Source: Adhaeribacter arboris
GTDB lineage: Bacteria > Bacteroidota > Bacteroidia > Cytophagales > Hymenobacteraceae
Assembly (NCBI RefSeq): GCF_003023845.1
Contig: NZ_PYFT01000001.1
Coordinates: 3,534,001 to 3,598,000 of the forward strand
Reading direction: 5' to 3'
DNA: 64,000 nt
The notes beneath the pieces were generated by a model. The model ran no database searches and was not told where the DNA came from. It saw nothing but the letters and a program-made list of their open reading frames with translations. Made by a program: the position numbers and the translations under genes. Of this stretch, positions 35,341-43,692 are shown piece after piece; positions within the stretch are counted from its first letter, which is position 1; each line of letters begins with the position of its first letter.

Positions 35341-35369
35341 ATAACCCGCACGTTTCACCTGCGGGTTAT
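35341..35369 (-). terminator. Terminator after the DUF2167 gene
   Basis: The 9-bp stem ATAACCCGC / GCGGGTTAT has an 11-nt loop. On the - strand it runs into a TTTTTT tract. It lies 21 nt beyond the DUF2167 stop codon. Confidence 0.85.
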
Positions 35370-35390
35370 CACACCTAATTTCTTTTTATA

Positions 35391-36323
35391 TTAAATAACT
35401 TCATGGGCAGGTTCCATCTCTGGCTCCATTTCTAGAACCGGTTCTTGCCGTTCTTTTTTACGGCTTAATCTCTTTTTCAAGTAATAATAAATACCCGAAG
35501 CAGCAGCTGCTACTACTTTCCAAAATTTCAGCAACAACGCAAAGAAACCAACTTTCGCCAATACTTTACCGGCAATTAAACCACCAATCCCGTATTGGGC
35601 TACTTCATCTATATCCGGATTAAAGTCGCCGTATTGATTACCAGAGGTAAAATTTACGGCCGCCAACAAACCCGGAATATTCTTCTTAACGGTAGGCAAA
35701 ACGTTTACTGGAGCAATTACATTAAGTAGTAAATAACCTTTCCGGCCTAATACTCGAACATTGTAGTTTAAAGTATTGGCTTCCTCTTCACCAAATTTTA
35801 CTTCTTTTGCCCAATGTAGTTTATGGTTTTGCGCATCGTAAAAAGGAGCGCTTGCCCAGCCTACCAACTCCACTGGGGGGTAACCTGCTTGTACTCGTTC
35901 CGGATTAGAATCACGGGTATCTTGCTGCATTTCTTTTAATAAATCCGAATAATTTAAATCCTGAGCATCATCGTCTTTAATATATCCTTCTTCGGAATAA
36001 CTAATTTCCACGGCATAAGTGTTCTCGGTTAGCGGTGAATCGTGCTCCGGAAAAAGCATGCCCAGGGTAGAACTATCCGGCGGATTTCCCCATAACTGAT
36101 TGAGCACATATTGGCTTTGCTTGGCATTCAGGAATTTGTAGCCTTTGGGTACTTGTAACTTAGCCAGATTTTCCCCCAACGTAATGGTACCCGTTTCGTA
36201 AGTGAAAGATTTTTCGAGCTGCTCCCGTTTGATAGCCGTTGAGTCTAGAGTTTGCGCCCCTACTTGAGCCGGTAAAAGTACAATTAGCCAAAGAAAAGTT
36301 CTTCGGAGTAAAAAGTGTTTCAT
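35391..36323 (-). CDS. DUF2167 membrane-anchored protein
   Basis: The 310-residue protein has a signal peptide (WLIVLLPAQVGAQ), then the DUF2167 domain (about 40-265): TGTITLGENLAKLQVPKGYK, NAKQSQYVLNQLWGNPPDSS, TYAVEISYSEEGYIKDDDAQ, and VELVGWASAPFYDAQNHKLH. A single membrane segment follows (LAKVGFFALLLKFWKVVAAA), then a basic stretch KKRLSRKKERQ and an acidic tail. DUF2167 proteins are periplasmic or membrane proteins of unknown function, sometimes linked to stress or envelope integrity. Length and order match the family. It is transcribed alone. Confidence 0.88.
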   Translation of the reverse strand: MKHFLLRRTFLWLIVLLPAQVGAQTLDSTAIKREQLEKSFTYETGTITLGENLAKLQVPKGYKFLNAKQSQYVLNQLWGNPPDSSTLGMLFPEHDSPLTENTYAVEISYSEEGYIKDDDAQDLNYSDLLKEMQQDTRDSNPERVQAGYPPVELVGWASAPFYDAQNHKLHWAKEVKFGEEEANTLNYNVRVLGRKGYLLLNVIAPVNVLPTVKKNIPGLLAAVNFTSGNQYGDFNPDIDEVAQYGIGGLIAGKVLAKVGFFALLLKFWKVVAAAASGIYYYLKKRLSRKKERQEPVLEMEPEMEPAHEVI

Positions 36324-36598
36324 GAAATTACTTTATTTTGCTTAATGCTTAATATTATTTTTTACAAATATATAAAAAATTAAATATATTGTATACTGGT
36401 ACTTGTATCCTGCTAAGAATTTTTAGTTATTCTTCCTAGATAATCATCTTAACGCTTCCCTAGATTAAGATATACCACAACTTCTTTCTCTTAGCGGATA
36501 CTATCGGCTACTATAAAATAAATTGTCCCTGATTGCCCAATATAATTCCTTAGCCAAAAAGTATGAAAACTATTTACTAGTTAAGGGGTTATTTTACC

Positions 36599-38041
36599 AT
36601 GAAAGTTTTGGTAACCGGAGCAACAGGCTACATTGGCAAACGATTGGTCTATTATTTACTAAGCCAAGGGTATGAGGTATATGCTACCGTGCGCGACCGC
36701 AATCGCTTTCCCGTACCGGAAAATATTCAGCGCCATACAGAGATACTCGAAGCCGACTTTCTGGAAGTAGCCAGTTTAAAATGCTTACCGCGCGAGGTAG
36801 ATATTGCTTTTTACCTCATTCACTCGATGAGCGCCTCTTACCAGCACTTTAATGATTTGGAAGCGAAAACCGCCCGTAATTTTGCGCATTATATTAAAAC
36901 TACTACCTGCCGGCAAATTATTTACCTGGGCGGTATTGCGAACGATTCGGAGCTATCGCGGCATTTAAACTCGCGTAAGCACGTAGAAGAAATATTGGCT
37001 ACTGCCGGAATACCGGTTACCATACTGCGAGCTGCCATTATAATTGGTTCGGGTAGCGCTTCCTTCGAAATAATCCGGGATTTGGTGGAGAAATTACCGG
37101 TAATGATTGCGCCCAAGTGGTTGAAGTCGCGTTGCCAGCCCATTGGCATTCGAAATGTAATTGAATATTTAACCGGTGTTATAGATAAGCCGGAAACGTA
37201 TAATAAGGTATTTGATATTGGCGGCTCCGAAATTTTAACTTACAAGCAAATGCTGGCTATTTTTGCTCAAGTACGCGGACTGAAACGCTGGATTATTTCG
37301 GTACCGGTGCTTTCTCCTAAGTTGTCGTCGTACTGGCTTTATTTTGTTACCGCTACTTCTTTTGCCTTAGCGCGTAGTTTGGTCGATTCCATGAAAAATG
37401 AGGTAATCTGCCGTAATCTGGGCATTGCTCAAATTGTGCCGCTATCCTTAATGACGTATAAAGAATCGGTAGAGTTAGCTTTTAATCGCATAGATCAAAA
37501 CGAAGTGGCTTCCAGTTGGAAAGATTCTTTTTCGAATAGCGATAATCCATTAAAAGTAACCGACTTTATTCAGGTGCCGGAAGAAGGCTGCTTTAAAGAC
37601 CAACGGGATTTTGTATTTGACCGTTCGCCGGAAGCGGTGGTAAACAATATTTTCCGGATTGGTGGCTTACGGGGTTGGTATTATTTAAACAGCTTATGGC
37701 GGCTGCGCGGTTTTATCGATAAGTTATTCGGGGGAGTAGGCTTGCGACGGGGCCGCACCAACCTCGCTACTTTAAACCCCGGCGATGCGCTCGACTTTTG
37801 GCGCGTGCTGTACGCAGATAAAGCCGAAAAACGCCTGCTCCTGTACGCCGAAATGAAATTACCCGGCGAAGCCTGGCTCGAATTTAAAATTACTAACCAA
37901 AACCAGCAGAACCATTTAATTCAAACGGCTACCTTCCGGCCAAAAGGCATTTTAGGCCGCTTGTACTGGTACGCGGTGCTACCTTTTCATCATTTTATTT
38001 TTAACGGCATGGCCCGTAATATTATTCATTTTGGCGAGTAA
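36599..38041 (+). CDS. NAD(P)-binding SDR-like protein with DUF2867 domain
   Basis: The 480-residue protein has an atypical SDR/NmrA-like Rossmann domain at the N-terminus (VLVTGATGYIGKRLVYYLLS, with YLIHSMSA and IIYLGGIAN). It ends near residue 270. The C-terminal 170 residues are DUF2867 (RSPEAVVNNIFRIGGLRGWY, GDALDFWRVLYADKAEKRLL, LPGEAWLEFKITNQNQQNHL). This fusion is widespread and annotated as an oxidoreductase without known substrate. There is no signal peptide. It stands alone and converges on the cassette-like locus, from which a perfect hairpin separates it. Confidence 0.88.
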   Translation: MKVLVTGATGYIGKRLVYYLLSQGYEVYATVRDRNRFPVPENIQRHTEILEADFLEVASLKCLPREVDIAFYLIHSMSASYQHFNDLEAKTARNFAHYIKTTTCRQIIYLGGIANDSELSRHLNSRKHVEEILATAGIPVTILRAAIIIGSGSASFEIIRDLVEKLPVMIAPKWLKSRCQPIGIRNVIEYLTGVIDKPETYNKVFDIGGSEILTYKQMLAIFAQVRGLKRWIISVPVLSPKLSSYWLYFVTATSFALARSLVDSMKNEVICRNLGIAQIVPLSLMTYKESVELAFNRIDQNEVASSWKDSFSNSDNPLKVTDFIQVPEEGCFKDQRDFVFDRSPEAVVNNIFRIGGLRGWYYLNSLWRLRGFIDKLFGGVGLRRGRTNLATLNPGDALDFWRVLYADKAEKRLLLYAEMKLPGEAWLEFKITNQNQQNHLIQTATFRPKGILGRLYWYAVLPFHHFIFNGMARNIIHFGE

Positions 38042-38158
38042 GCAGGAAGTAATTTTAGGTTACTATTTTGATGTAATAGTATTCTGGCATATGCCCCTTA
38101 AATCTAAGAGAACACTACCCGGTACGGAATGAAATGTAACTGTTTAGTTTTACTAGTA

Positions 38159-38205
38159 ACGTTTAGGCTAAAAAGCATTAAAATGCTTTTTAGCTTGTGT
38201 TGGGC
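38159..38205 (-). other. attC-like half site downstream of the broken gene
   Basis: Read on the - strand, the broken gene's end is followed by GCCCAAC (complement of GTTGGGC, 38199-38205), an RYYYAAC box as at the start of an integron attC. A long hairpin and then CTAAACGT follow. The expected GTTRRRY partner box is not found at the far end, so this is at best a degenerate site. ACGTTTAG (38159-38166) recurs in direct orientation at 38997-39004. Confidence 0.35.
38167..38194. terminator. Bidirectional hairpin between convergent genes
   Basis: GCTAAAAAGCATT and AATGCTTTTTAGC form a perfect 13-bp stem with a 2-nt loop. It lies between the DUF2867 gene and the cassette-like locus. It may be a terminator, the variable stem of an attC-like site, or both. 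Confidence 0.65.
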
Positions 38206-38212
38206 AAAGTTG

Positions 38213-38956
38213 TTATTTTATTCCTGTCGCTTTTATTACTTCGTATAAACTTTTCGTAAAATCAGTAAACATAAAAGCCCCCAATGCGTTTCCCACGCTT
38301 CCTAATCCGCCTTGTCCAAAAGATAAAGCTCCGGTTCTTTTTAACTTTTCTATTGTTAGTTCTAATGAAGTTTTATCAATCTTGAGAGAAGCCCATCCTT
38401 CAACTCCATAAATATCTCTCGTTCTAAATTCAGAATCAAAATCCCAGTAGAATTCAGTATTAACTTTCGGTGAGTTTTCAATCAACTCAATAAAATTAAT
38501 TAAGTCTATATCATTCATTTGCCTAAGGCTCTCAATGATGATTAAGTCCAATTGATTTAGTTCTTTTTTGTCTTTTATAGTAGCACCTGCTATAGTTCCT
38601 TAAATCGAAGAGCATTTAATAGATTTTGCTTGAATTCCATTTTCGATGATTTCTGAAACAAATTGGATGTTTTCACTCTTACTAAAGTAATTTTCTAATT
38701 TAGTAATTTCATCTTTATCTATTTCATATCCATTTGAGAGAGAGTTAGCGTAATTAGTAAGGAAAGCTTTTAAAGCAATTCTTCTCCTTAAAGATGCAAT
38801 GGACAAAAATGCTTTAACAGGACTGGCTAAATCTCCTAAAGTATCTGTGTAATCCTTAATTGGTTCGATTGCTTTGTCGATAAGATTATCTAATTCAGGT
38901 AACTTTTCAATAGCTGATTTAGTCATTCTTATTATTTCTGCACCTGAATTATTCAT
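38213..38956 (-). pseudogene. AT-rich hypothetical gene interrupted by one in-frame stop
   Basis: Two open frames, 38600-38956 (118 residues) and 38213-38551 (no ATG at the join), lie in the same frame. Only a TAA at 38600-38602 and 16 sense codons separate them. Read through, they give one protein of about 247 residues: helical N-terminal half (IIRMTKSAIEKLPELDNLID), basic segment LRRRIALKAFL, then the junction KCSSI*GTIAGATIK, and a C-terminal part (DIDLINFIELIENS; ALSFGQGGLGSVGNALGAFM) that looks intact. A single change from TTA (Leu) to TAA would explain it. The codon use is much more AT-rich than in the neighbours, suggesting transfer. I do not recognise the family. Confidence 0.7.
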
Positions 38957-38968
38957 TTTTCAATTTTT

Positions 38969-39006
38969 GCCCAACTTGCGCATATCCGTTATTATTACGT
39001 TTAGCC
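38969..39006 (-). other. attC-like half site upstream of the broken gene
   Basis: On the - strand the sequence reads GGCTAAACGTAATAATAACG, then GATATGCGCAAGTTGGGC, immediately before the broken gene's leader. GTTGGGC fits the GTTRRRY core box that closes an integron attC site. It mirrors the GCCCAAC box after the gene, so the gene sits between inward-facing boxes as a cassette would. Confidence 0.35.
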
Positions 39007-39069
39007 AACATACATCTGTTATATAAACGTAAGTAACAATATAAAGGGCGCTACGAATAGTCAATTTTA

Positions 39070-39103
39070 AATTAAAAACCGGTATTACCCGGTTCTTTAA
39101 TTT
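39070..39103 (-). terminator. Probable terminator after the DUF2442 gene
   Basis: AAATTAAAAACCGG and CCGGTTCTTTAATTT pair with a 6-nt loop. AT-rich arms around an ACCGG/CCGGT core and T-rich sequence on the - strand fit a weak intrinsic terminator about 100 nt beyond the gene. Confidence 0.5.
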
Positions 39104-39206
39104 TATAGCTCTTAAATTAATAAATAAAGTGGAGCAGTTCTGATACCTAGAGCAATGCTCTACAACTTGGCACTAAAAAAACTTTTCATAGCTTTTCGGT
39201 TTTCAG

Positions 39207-39491
39207 CTAAGCTTCTATCTTACCTTTATATAAATTCCAAACGGGAAATATTAAATCGTAATTATTCCAATTTAAGTTGCCATCAGCAATCTCGAACCTG
39301 GCAAATTTACTTTCATCTAAACATTTTTTTATCGATGGATGCAGGGCCTTGAATAAGAAAGGTTTAAAATCAACTAATGTTTCCGTGCTATCATTAAATC
39401 GCATTCTTATCGCATAATCAGTAAGGTATTTAGCCGATTCAATTTTTAAATCTTGTCTTTCATTTTGGTTATAATTAACCCAGATTCTCAT
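39207..39491 (-). CDS. DUF2442-domain protein
   Basis: The 94-residue protein starts at ATG 39491 (MRIWVNYN); the longer frame adds eight residues without support. It shows the DUF2442 layout: LTDYAIRMRFNDSTETLVDF, then FLFKALHPSIKKCLDESKFA, and NWNNYDLIFPVWNLYKGKIE. DUF2442 proteins are small and often lie near toxin-antitoxin or mobile genes; their role is uncertain. The gene is AT-rich, like its broken neighbour, and follows the GH20 start region by only 31 nt on the same strand. The two AT-rich genes may have arrived together. Confidence 0.8.
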   Translation of the reverse strand: MRIWVNYNQNERQDLKIESAKYLTDYAIRMRFNDSTETLVDFKPFLFKALHPSIKKCLDESKFARFEIADGNLNWNNYDLIFPVWNLYKGKIEA

Positions 39492-39522
39492 TTTAGTCGT
39501 CTGGTTATTTTGCAAAAATAAC

Positions 39523-42114
39523 TCACTGGTTAATCACACTTACTACTTTTCCGCCGCGGCCGGTGCGGCTAAATGCCCGTAGTTTTACGGTTCCGGTTTC
39601 GGTGATAGGTTCCCGGTAAATTCGGCTCCGGAAGGTAGGATCGGTGCCATCGGTAGTATACCGGATGGTTAGTCCCGGCAGTTGTATATTGGCGCTTACC
39701 TGGCCGTTCTGCACCACGGCCCCCACGGGAGGTAAGCGGTACTGGTACCCGCCGCTGAAATAATCTAAACGAGGAAGTTCGCGTTTACCTAAAATATTCG
39801 CAAACCGCGACCAGGCTTGTTGGTACAAAGCTTCGCTTTTAGTCGTATCTTTTTCTATTGCCCAGTCCGGGTCGGGTGCCCAAGCCCGCTCCGCCAAACC
39901 TAACAACTTCGGCAATAGCATGTATTCCATTCGCTCCGGGCTAATTACCGTTTCGGACCAGAGCAAACCTTGAATACCCACAATATTGTTTTTACCAAAA
40001 TCCGTGAGCCTTTCCTTTCCCACAAACATGGATTTAGGTAAGGGATTGCTAAATTTATCCTTGGTGGTATTTTTATAATAATTATACGGAATAAATTTAA
40101 ATGGCTTATCTACATCAACAAAGCTGCCCCAGTAAAAACCTGGTTCCTCAAACGTCTTATCGTAAGCCATATCAAAGTACTGATGCGTTACATTGGAAAG
40201 GACAACTTTATAACCCGCATTTGCCAAACGATAGGCTAAATCTTCAGACCCGCCCCCCAAAACGTTATTCCAGACATCTACGTGAATATTTTCGTTGACA
40301 AAATCCGGATTAGGAATATAATGCTTTTGCCCTTCAATTTCGGTTTTACGCATAGCCACTTCTTCCCAGCCCGATAAGTACAGGTTGCGTAATTTTAAGA
40401 TTTCATTTACTTTCCGGAAGTAGTAATACCACATATCATCTACGGAAGTGAAGCGTTCATCTTCCTGCAGTAATTTTTGCACTACCGGCGATTTTACCCA
40501 AACGCCGGCCGGAACTTCGTCGCCCCCAAAATGAATGGTTTGCAAGGGAGCGCCGGCCTCCTGGTACATATCCCGGACCTCATCCACCACTTTTTCCAGA
40601 AAATTATACACCGAAGGCATAGCCACATTAATCACATTGTCGTTCCAGTTTTGCACCGAACGGTAATCTGATTTATCATTTACGTCGCGCAGCAGGTATC
40701 TTTCGGCATCTTCTTTCTTACCCGCTGCCATTAGCCGGGCATAACGGACATCCATGGCTTTAATGGCGGCGCGGGCGTGGCCGGGAGTTTCAATTTCCGG
40801 AATTACTTTTATGTTGCGGTCGCGGGCATATTTTAAAATTTGAATAAAATCGGAGCGGGTATAAAATCCCGAACCGGGTGCATTGTTTCCTTCCGGACCA
40901 GACCCGTAAGAGGGCGGCAGATTAGTACGACTATCTAACGTATGCGCCCGCTTGGCCCCTATTTCGGTTAATTCGGGTATGGGTACAATTTCCACGCGCC
41001 AACCTTCATCATCGTTTAAATGGAAATGCAGTACGTTGAGTTTATACAAAGCCATTAAGTCGAGTAACTTAAAAACTTGCTTTTTCGGTTGAAAATTCCG
41101 GGCCACATCCAACATTACCGCCCGGTGATCGAAGCGTGGGTAATCCGATACTTCTACGCCGGGCACATTTACACTTTTAAGCTTTAACTCCCAGGCATTA
41201 GCCGGCAGCAAAGTTTTTAAAGATTGCATGCCGTAAAACATACCCGCCGGAGTAGCTGCCGTTATGGTAATTTCCTGAGCTGTTACCCGCAGATCATACG
41301 CTTCCGGACCTAAATCTTCTTTCTTCACCAACCGGATCGCTTTTCCGGAACCATTACTTTTAAATTCTATTTTCTTTCCAAAAATTGCGGCTAAATCTTC
41401 GGCGAGCATTTCTGCCTCCGGGTAATAATCGGTAGCAGTTATAATGGGAATATCAGAGGTTAACGTAAACGAAGCACTTGTTTCCCGGTAACTTACGGGG
41501 GTAGGAAATATCTTAGGTAGATTATCGGGAGCAATGTCCTGGATAATTTTATTTTGTTGGTAAAGCACACCGGGTTTAACCAAGGTAATAACCGGGCTGC
41601 CAGGGGTTGTACTTGGTTGGGCAGCGGCAGGCACTTTCACCTTTACCGGACTCAGGGCCAAACCTTTTTGGGGAGTTTTATCCCAAACCAGGTAAAATCC
41701 CGATGGCGCATCCGTTAGGTTCAGAGCGGCGCCGGTAGTAATAAAGGAGATCCGGAGGGAAGCCCCTTTAGTCATTCTTTTAAAATCTGCCCGGGGCGTT
41801 ATTTGAAACAAATCGCCGTTCAGGTGCTGTAAGGTAACGGCTCCTCTTACTGAACCCGGAATAATAGAACGATTAAAATTGAAGTAGATCTTCCAGCCGG
41901 TAGCCGGCAATGCTTCCGAAGCTCCGTTGTTTAAAGTTATCGTGGATAAAAATTGGGCTTTGTTTTGGTAATTATTCTCGTTTACCTCCCAGCTGACTAA
42001 AAGATTTTTGGCATTAAAAGCCGGCGCCTGGCTCCAGGCAGTTAGCGTAATACAAAGCATAGCCGCCGACACGACTAGGAATAATTTGAACTGCTGATTG
42101 AGGAATAAAAACAT
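39523..42114 (-). CDS. Secreted beta-N-acetylhexosaminidase (GH20)
   Basis: The 863-residue protein has a signal peptide (LFLVVSAAMLCITLTAWSQA). An N-terminal carbohydrate-binding-like domain (CHB_HEX, about 30-190; LLVSWEVNENNYQN) comes first, then GH20b (about 205-325), the GH20 TIM barrel (about 330-730), and a C-terminal CHB_HEX_C domain (TIRYTTDGTDPTFRSRIYRE). The catalytic pair is D532-E533 in HFGGDEVPAGVW. FHLNDDEGWRVE and LLWSETVISPERMEY are further landmarks. It removes terminal N-acetylglucosamine or N-acetylgalactosamine from chitin oligomers or glycans by substrate-assisted catalysis. There is no T9SS domain, so a periplasmic location is likely. Confidence 0.95.
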   Translation of the reverse strand: MFLFLNQQFKLFLVVSAAMLCITLTAWSQAPAFNAKNLLVSWEVNENNYQNKAQFLSTITLNNGASEALPATGWKIYFNFNRSIIPGSVRGAVTLQHLNGDLFQITPRADFKRMTKGASLRISFITTGAALNLTDAPSGFYLVWDKTPQKGLALSPVKVKVPAAAQPSTTPGSPVITLVKPGVLYQQNKIIQDIAPDNLPKIFPTPVSYRETSASFTLTSDIPIITATDYYPEAEMLAEDLAAIFGKKIEFKSNGSGKAIRLVKKEDLGPEAYDLRVTAQEITITAATPAGMFYGMQSLKTLLPANAWELKLKSVNVPGVEVSDYPRFDHRAVMLDVARNFQPKKQVFKLLDLMALYKLNVLHFHLNDDEGWRVEIVPIPELTEIGAKRAHTLDSRTNLPPSYGSGPEGNNAPGSGFYTRSDFIQILKYARDRNIKVIPEIETPGHARAAIKAMDVRYARLMAAGKKEDAERYLLRDVNDKSDYRSVQNWNDNVINVAMPSVYNFLEKVVDEVRDMYQEAGAPLQTIHFGGDEVPAGVWVKSPVVQKLLQEDERFTSVDDMWYYYFRKVNEILKLRNLYLSGWEEVAMRKTEIEGQKHYIPNPDFVNENIHVDVWNNVLGGGSEDLAYRLANAGYKVVLSNVTHQYFDMAYDKTFEEPGFYWGSFVDVDKPFKFIPYNYYKNTTKDKFSNPLPKSMFVGKERLTDFGKNNIVGIQGLLWSETVISPERMEYMLLPKLLGLAERAWAPDPDWAIEKDTTKSEALYQQAWSRFANILGKRELPRLDYFSGGYQYRLPPVGAVVQNGQVSANIQLPGLTIRYTTDGTDPTFRSRIYREPITETGTVKLRAFSRTGRGGKVVSVINQ

Positions 42115-42182
42115 TTTTAGAAACGATAAACTGAACGAAGTAGCAAAATTACAAAATTTTACTTCTATACTTCTATAAAATT

Positions 42183-42216
42183 AAAAGTCCTACCGGTAGG
42201 TACAGGTAGGACTTTT
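42183..42216 (-). terminator. Terminator after the Lys-rich microprotein gene
   Basis: AAAAGTCCTACC and GGTAGGACTTTT form a perfect 12-bp stem with a 10-nt loop. The - strand continues with TTTTAATTTT-type sequence. It lies upstream of GH20 and 66 nt after the microprotein stop. Confidence 0.85.
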
Positions 42217-42282
42217 GAATCGAAAAAAAGCCAAATCCTTTTCCATAATCGGCTTACGAGTAGTAAAAGGCAAGCTTACTCA

Positions 42283-42393
42283 TTACTCGTATTTAGGTTT
42301 ATTCTTTTTTTCCTGCTTTTCGGCTCGCTTCTCTTTTTCGGTTTTAGCAGGTTTTTTCTTTACTTCTTTTTTGGCGTCTTGTGCTTTTCCCAT
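42283..42393 (-). CDS. 36-residue Lys/Glu-rich microprotein
   Basis: ATG at 42391-42393 opens a 36-codon frame ending in TAA at 42283-42285. The product starts MGKAQDAKKEVKKKPAKTEK and ends KNKPKYE. It is nearly all Lys, Glu, Ala and Gln, probably one charged helix. Similar short Lys-rich proteins starting MGKAQDAKK are common in Bacteroidota (recalled, not searched). A strong terminator follows, so it looks like a real transcription unit. The function is unknown; a nucleic-acid or ribosome-associated role would fit the charge. Confidence 0.7.
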   Translation of the reverse strand: MGKAQDAKKEVKKKPAKTEKEKRAEKQEKKNKPKYE

Positions 42394-42462
42394 GATTATA
42401 AAGTTTAAATTTTATTGAACTACTTATTTATTCTTTAACTTTTATTGCGTTTAAAAGTTACT

Positions 42463-42939
42463 TTAAAACCGAAGTACGTCCGTATCAGGAGGTGTGTAAC
42501 CCAGTTGCCGGCTCATCCAAACTACTTGCCCTTTGTGGTGGCACTCGTGGGTAATAACGTGGGTAAAAAGCGCCAGCGGTGTTACTTGCATCGTTGTTTT
42601 TCGCCAGGGTATTTCGCCGGTAACTGGCTCCAACCATTTCTCTTCAAAATGTTGCAAAAACTTTTCGGTTAAACTGTTTACTTCCTGAAAAATCCGGCGT
42701 ACTTCGTTCAGGTTAGTTACAAAAAGCGGCTTCATAAAGGGCAGTTCCTGAGCTTGGGCAAAATTGCCTAACCAGAACTGGTACGTATTAGCCGTATGTA
42801 CCAGTAAACTACGAATACTGCTCCCGCCAAAAGCCGGAAGTTCCTCAGTAAAGTGGGCTGGTGTAAATGTATCGCCGTAGCTAAACAACGCGGCCCGGGC
42901 ACTTTGTATTAATTTATACTGCTGCTGTAAAAGGTCCAT
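42463..42939 (-). CDS. DinB/YfiT-family protein
   Basis: The 158-residue protein has the four-helix DinB fold. The metal-binding histidines are visible: one near RSLLVHTANTYQFWLGNF and two in HVITHECHHKGQVVWMSRQL. The C-terminus closes with LGYTPPDTDVLRF, usual for this family. DinB-like proteins bind a divalent metal; some are thiol (bacillithiol or mycothiol) transferases, but Bacteroidota members are uncharacterised. It is on the same strand as the microprotein gene, 69 nt upstream of it. Confidence 0.88.
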   Translation of the reverse strand: MDLLQQQYKLIQSARAALFSYGDTFTPAHFTEELPAFGGSSIRSLLVHTANTYQFWLGNFAQAQELPFMKPLFVTNLNEVRRIFQEVNSLTEKFLQHFEEKWLEPVTGEIPWRKTTMQVTPLALFTHVITHECHHKGQVVWMSRQLGYTPPDTDVLRF

Positions 42940-43161
42940 TTAGCGGCTGTTTTAGAGGCAGAATATAAAATATTTGTATTTACCGCTGTTTTAATTGAAT
43001 ATATTTCTTAACGCTAAGTTACAAATCTTTATTATAAATAAAATAGAAGCTTGGTTAAAGTGCTAAACTTCAATTACCAGAAGATGGAATAATAATAGTT
43101 ACTTCTTTTTGCGGGATAATTTTTATCTTCGCCTTCTACCCTATTATTTAAAACAGCTTTT

Positions 43162-43635
43162 ATGAAATATTTATTCTTCTTTTGTTTAGCGAGTCTGCTC
43201 TATGTAAACACAAATACCGCGTTCGCGCAAACAGCTGCGGCAAAGGCCCAACCGGTTACCTGGCTTAACCACGTAGCGCTTCACGTGAAAAACCTACAAA
43301 CAACAACTGCTTTCTACGAAAATTTTTTACAGCTTAAAAAAATACCCGAACCTTTTAAAGATGGCTTACACACCTGGTTTAGTGTCGGCGAAAAATCGCA
43401 TCTGCATTTAATCCAGGGCAAGCCCCACGAAACTCTTTACGACAAAAGCGAGCATTTATGCTTTAGCGTCGCCTCAGTCGAAGATTTTATCAGTCGTTTG
43501 AATAAAGCTAATATTAAATTCGAAAACTGGTTGGGTAAACCCCAGGAATATACCCTCCGTACCGACGGCGTAAAGCAAGTTTATTTTCAGGACCCGGATG
43601 GCCATTGGATTGAAGTAAACGATGCCAAAGAGTAA
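43162..43635 (+). CDS. Secreted VOC/glyoxalase-superfamily protein
   Basis: The 157-residue protein has a signal peptide (YLFFFCLASLLYVNTNTAFAQ) and one VOC domain made of two beta-alpha-beta-beta-beta units: LNHVALHVKNLQTTTAFYEN first, and HLCFSVASVEDFISRLNKAN second. Metal ligands are probably H37 (LNHVAL), the His of HLHLIQG, the His of EHLCFS and the Glu of HWIEVNDA. VOC enzymes include glyoxalase I, dioxygenases and fosfomycin-type transferases, so the reaction cannot be stated. An exported version is less usual, since most VOC enzymes are cytosolic. Its stop codon lies inside a heptamer inverted repeat. Confidence 0.85.
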   Translation: MKYLFFFCLASLLYVNTNTAFAQTAAAKAQPVTWLNHVALHVKNLQTTTAFYENFLQLKKIPEPFKDGLHTWFSVGEKSHLHLIQGKPHETLYDKSEHLCFSVASVEDFISRLNKANIKFENWLGKPQEYTLRTDGVKQVYFQDPDGHWIEVNDAKE

Positions 43636-43692
43636 GTAGTTACTCGTTGTTCGTTGTTCGGGTAATAGAATAACGAACAACGAACAACTACT
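43632..43692. repeat. Heptamer-phased inverted repeat between convergent genes
   Basis: The left arm reads GTTACTC GTTGTTC GTTGTTC (43639-43659). The right arm reads GAACAAC GAACAAC (43675-43688), its reverse complement. The element starts within the stop of the VOC gene and covers the TAG stop of the SelW-like gene, so both genes end in it. It can fold into a 16-bp or longer hairpin and may be their terminator. Confidence 0.75.

Noticed and set aside
39155-39352. 65-codon + strand frame antisense to the DUF2442 gene
   Set aside because: It overlaps a recognisable family member on the other strand and has no independent support.
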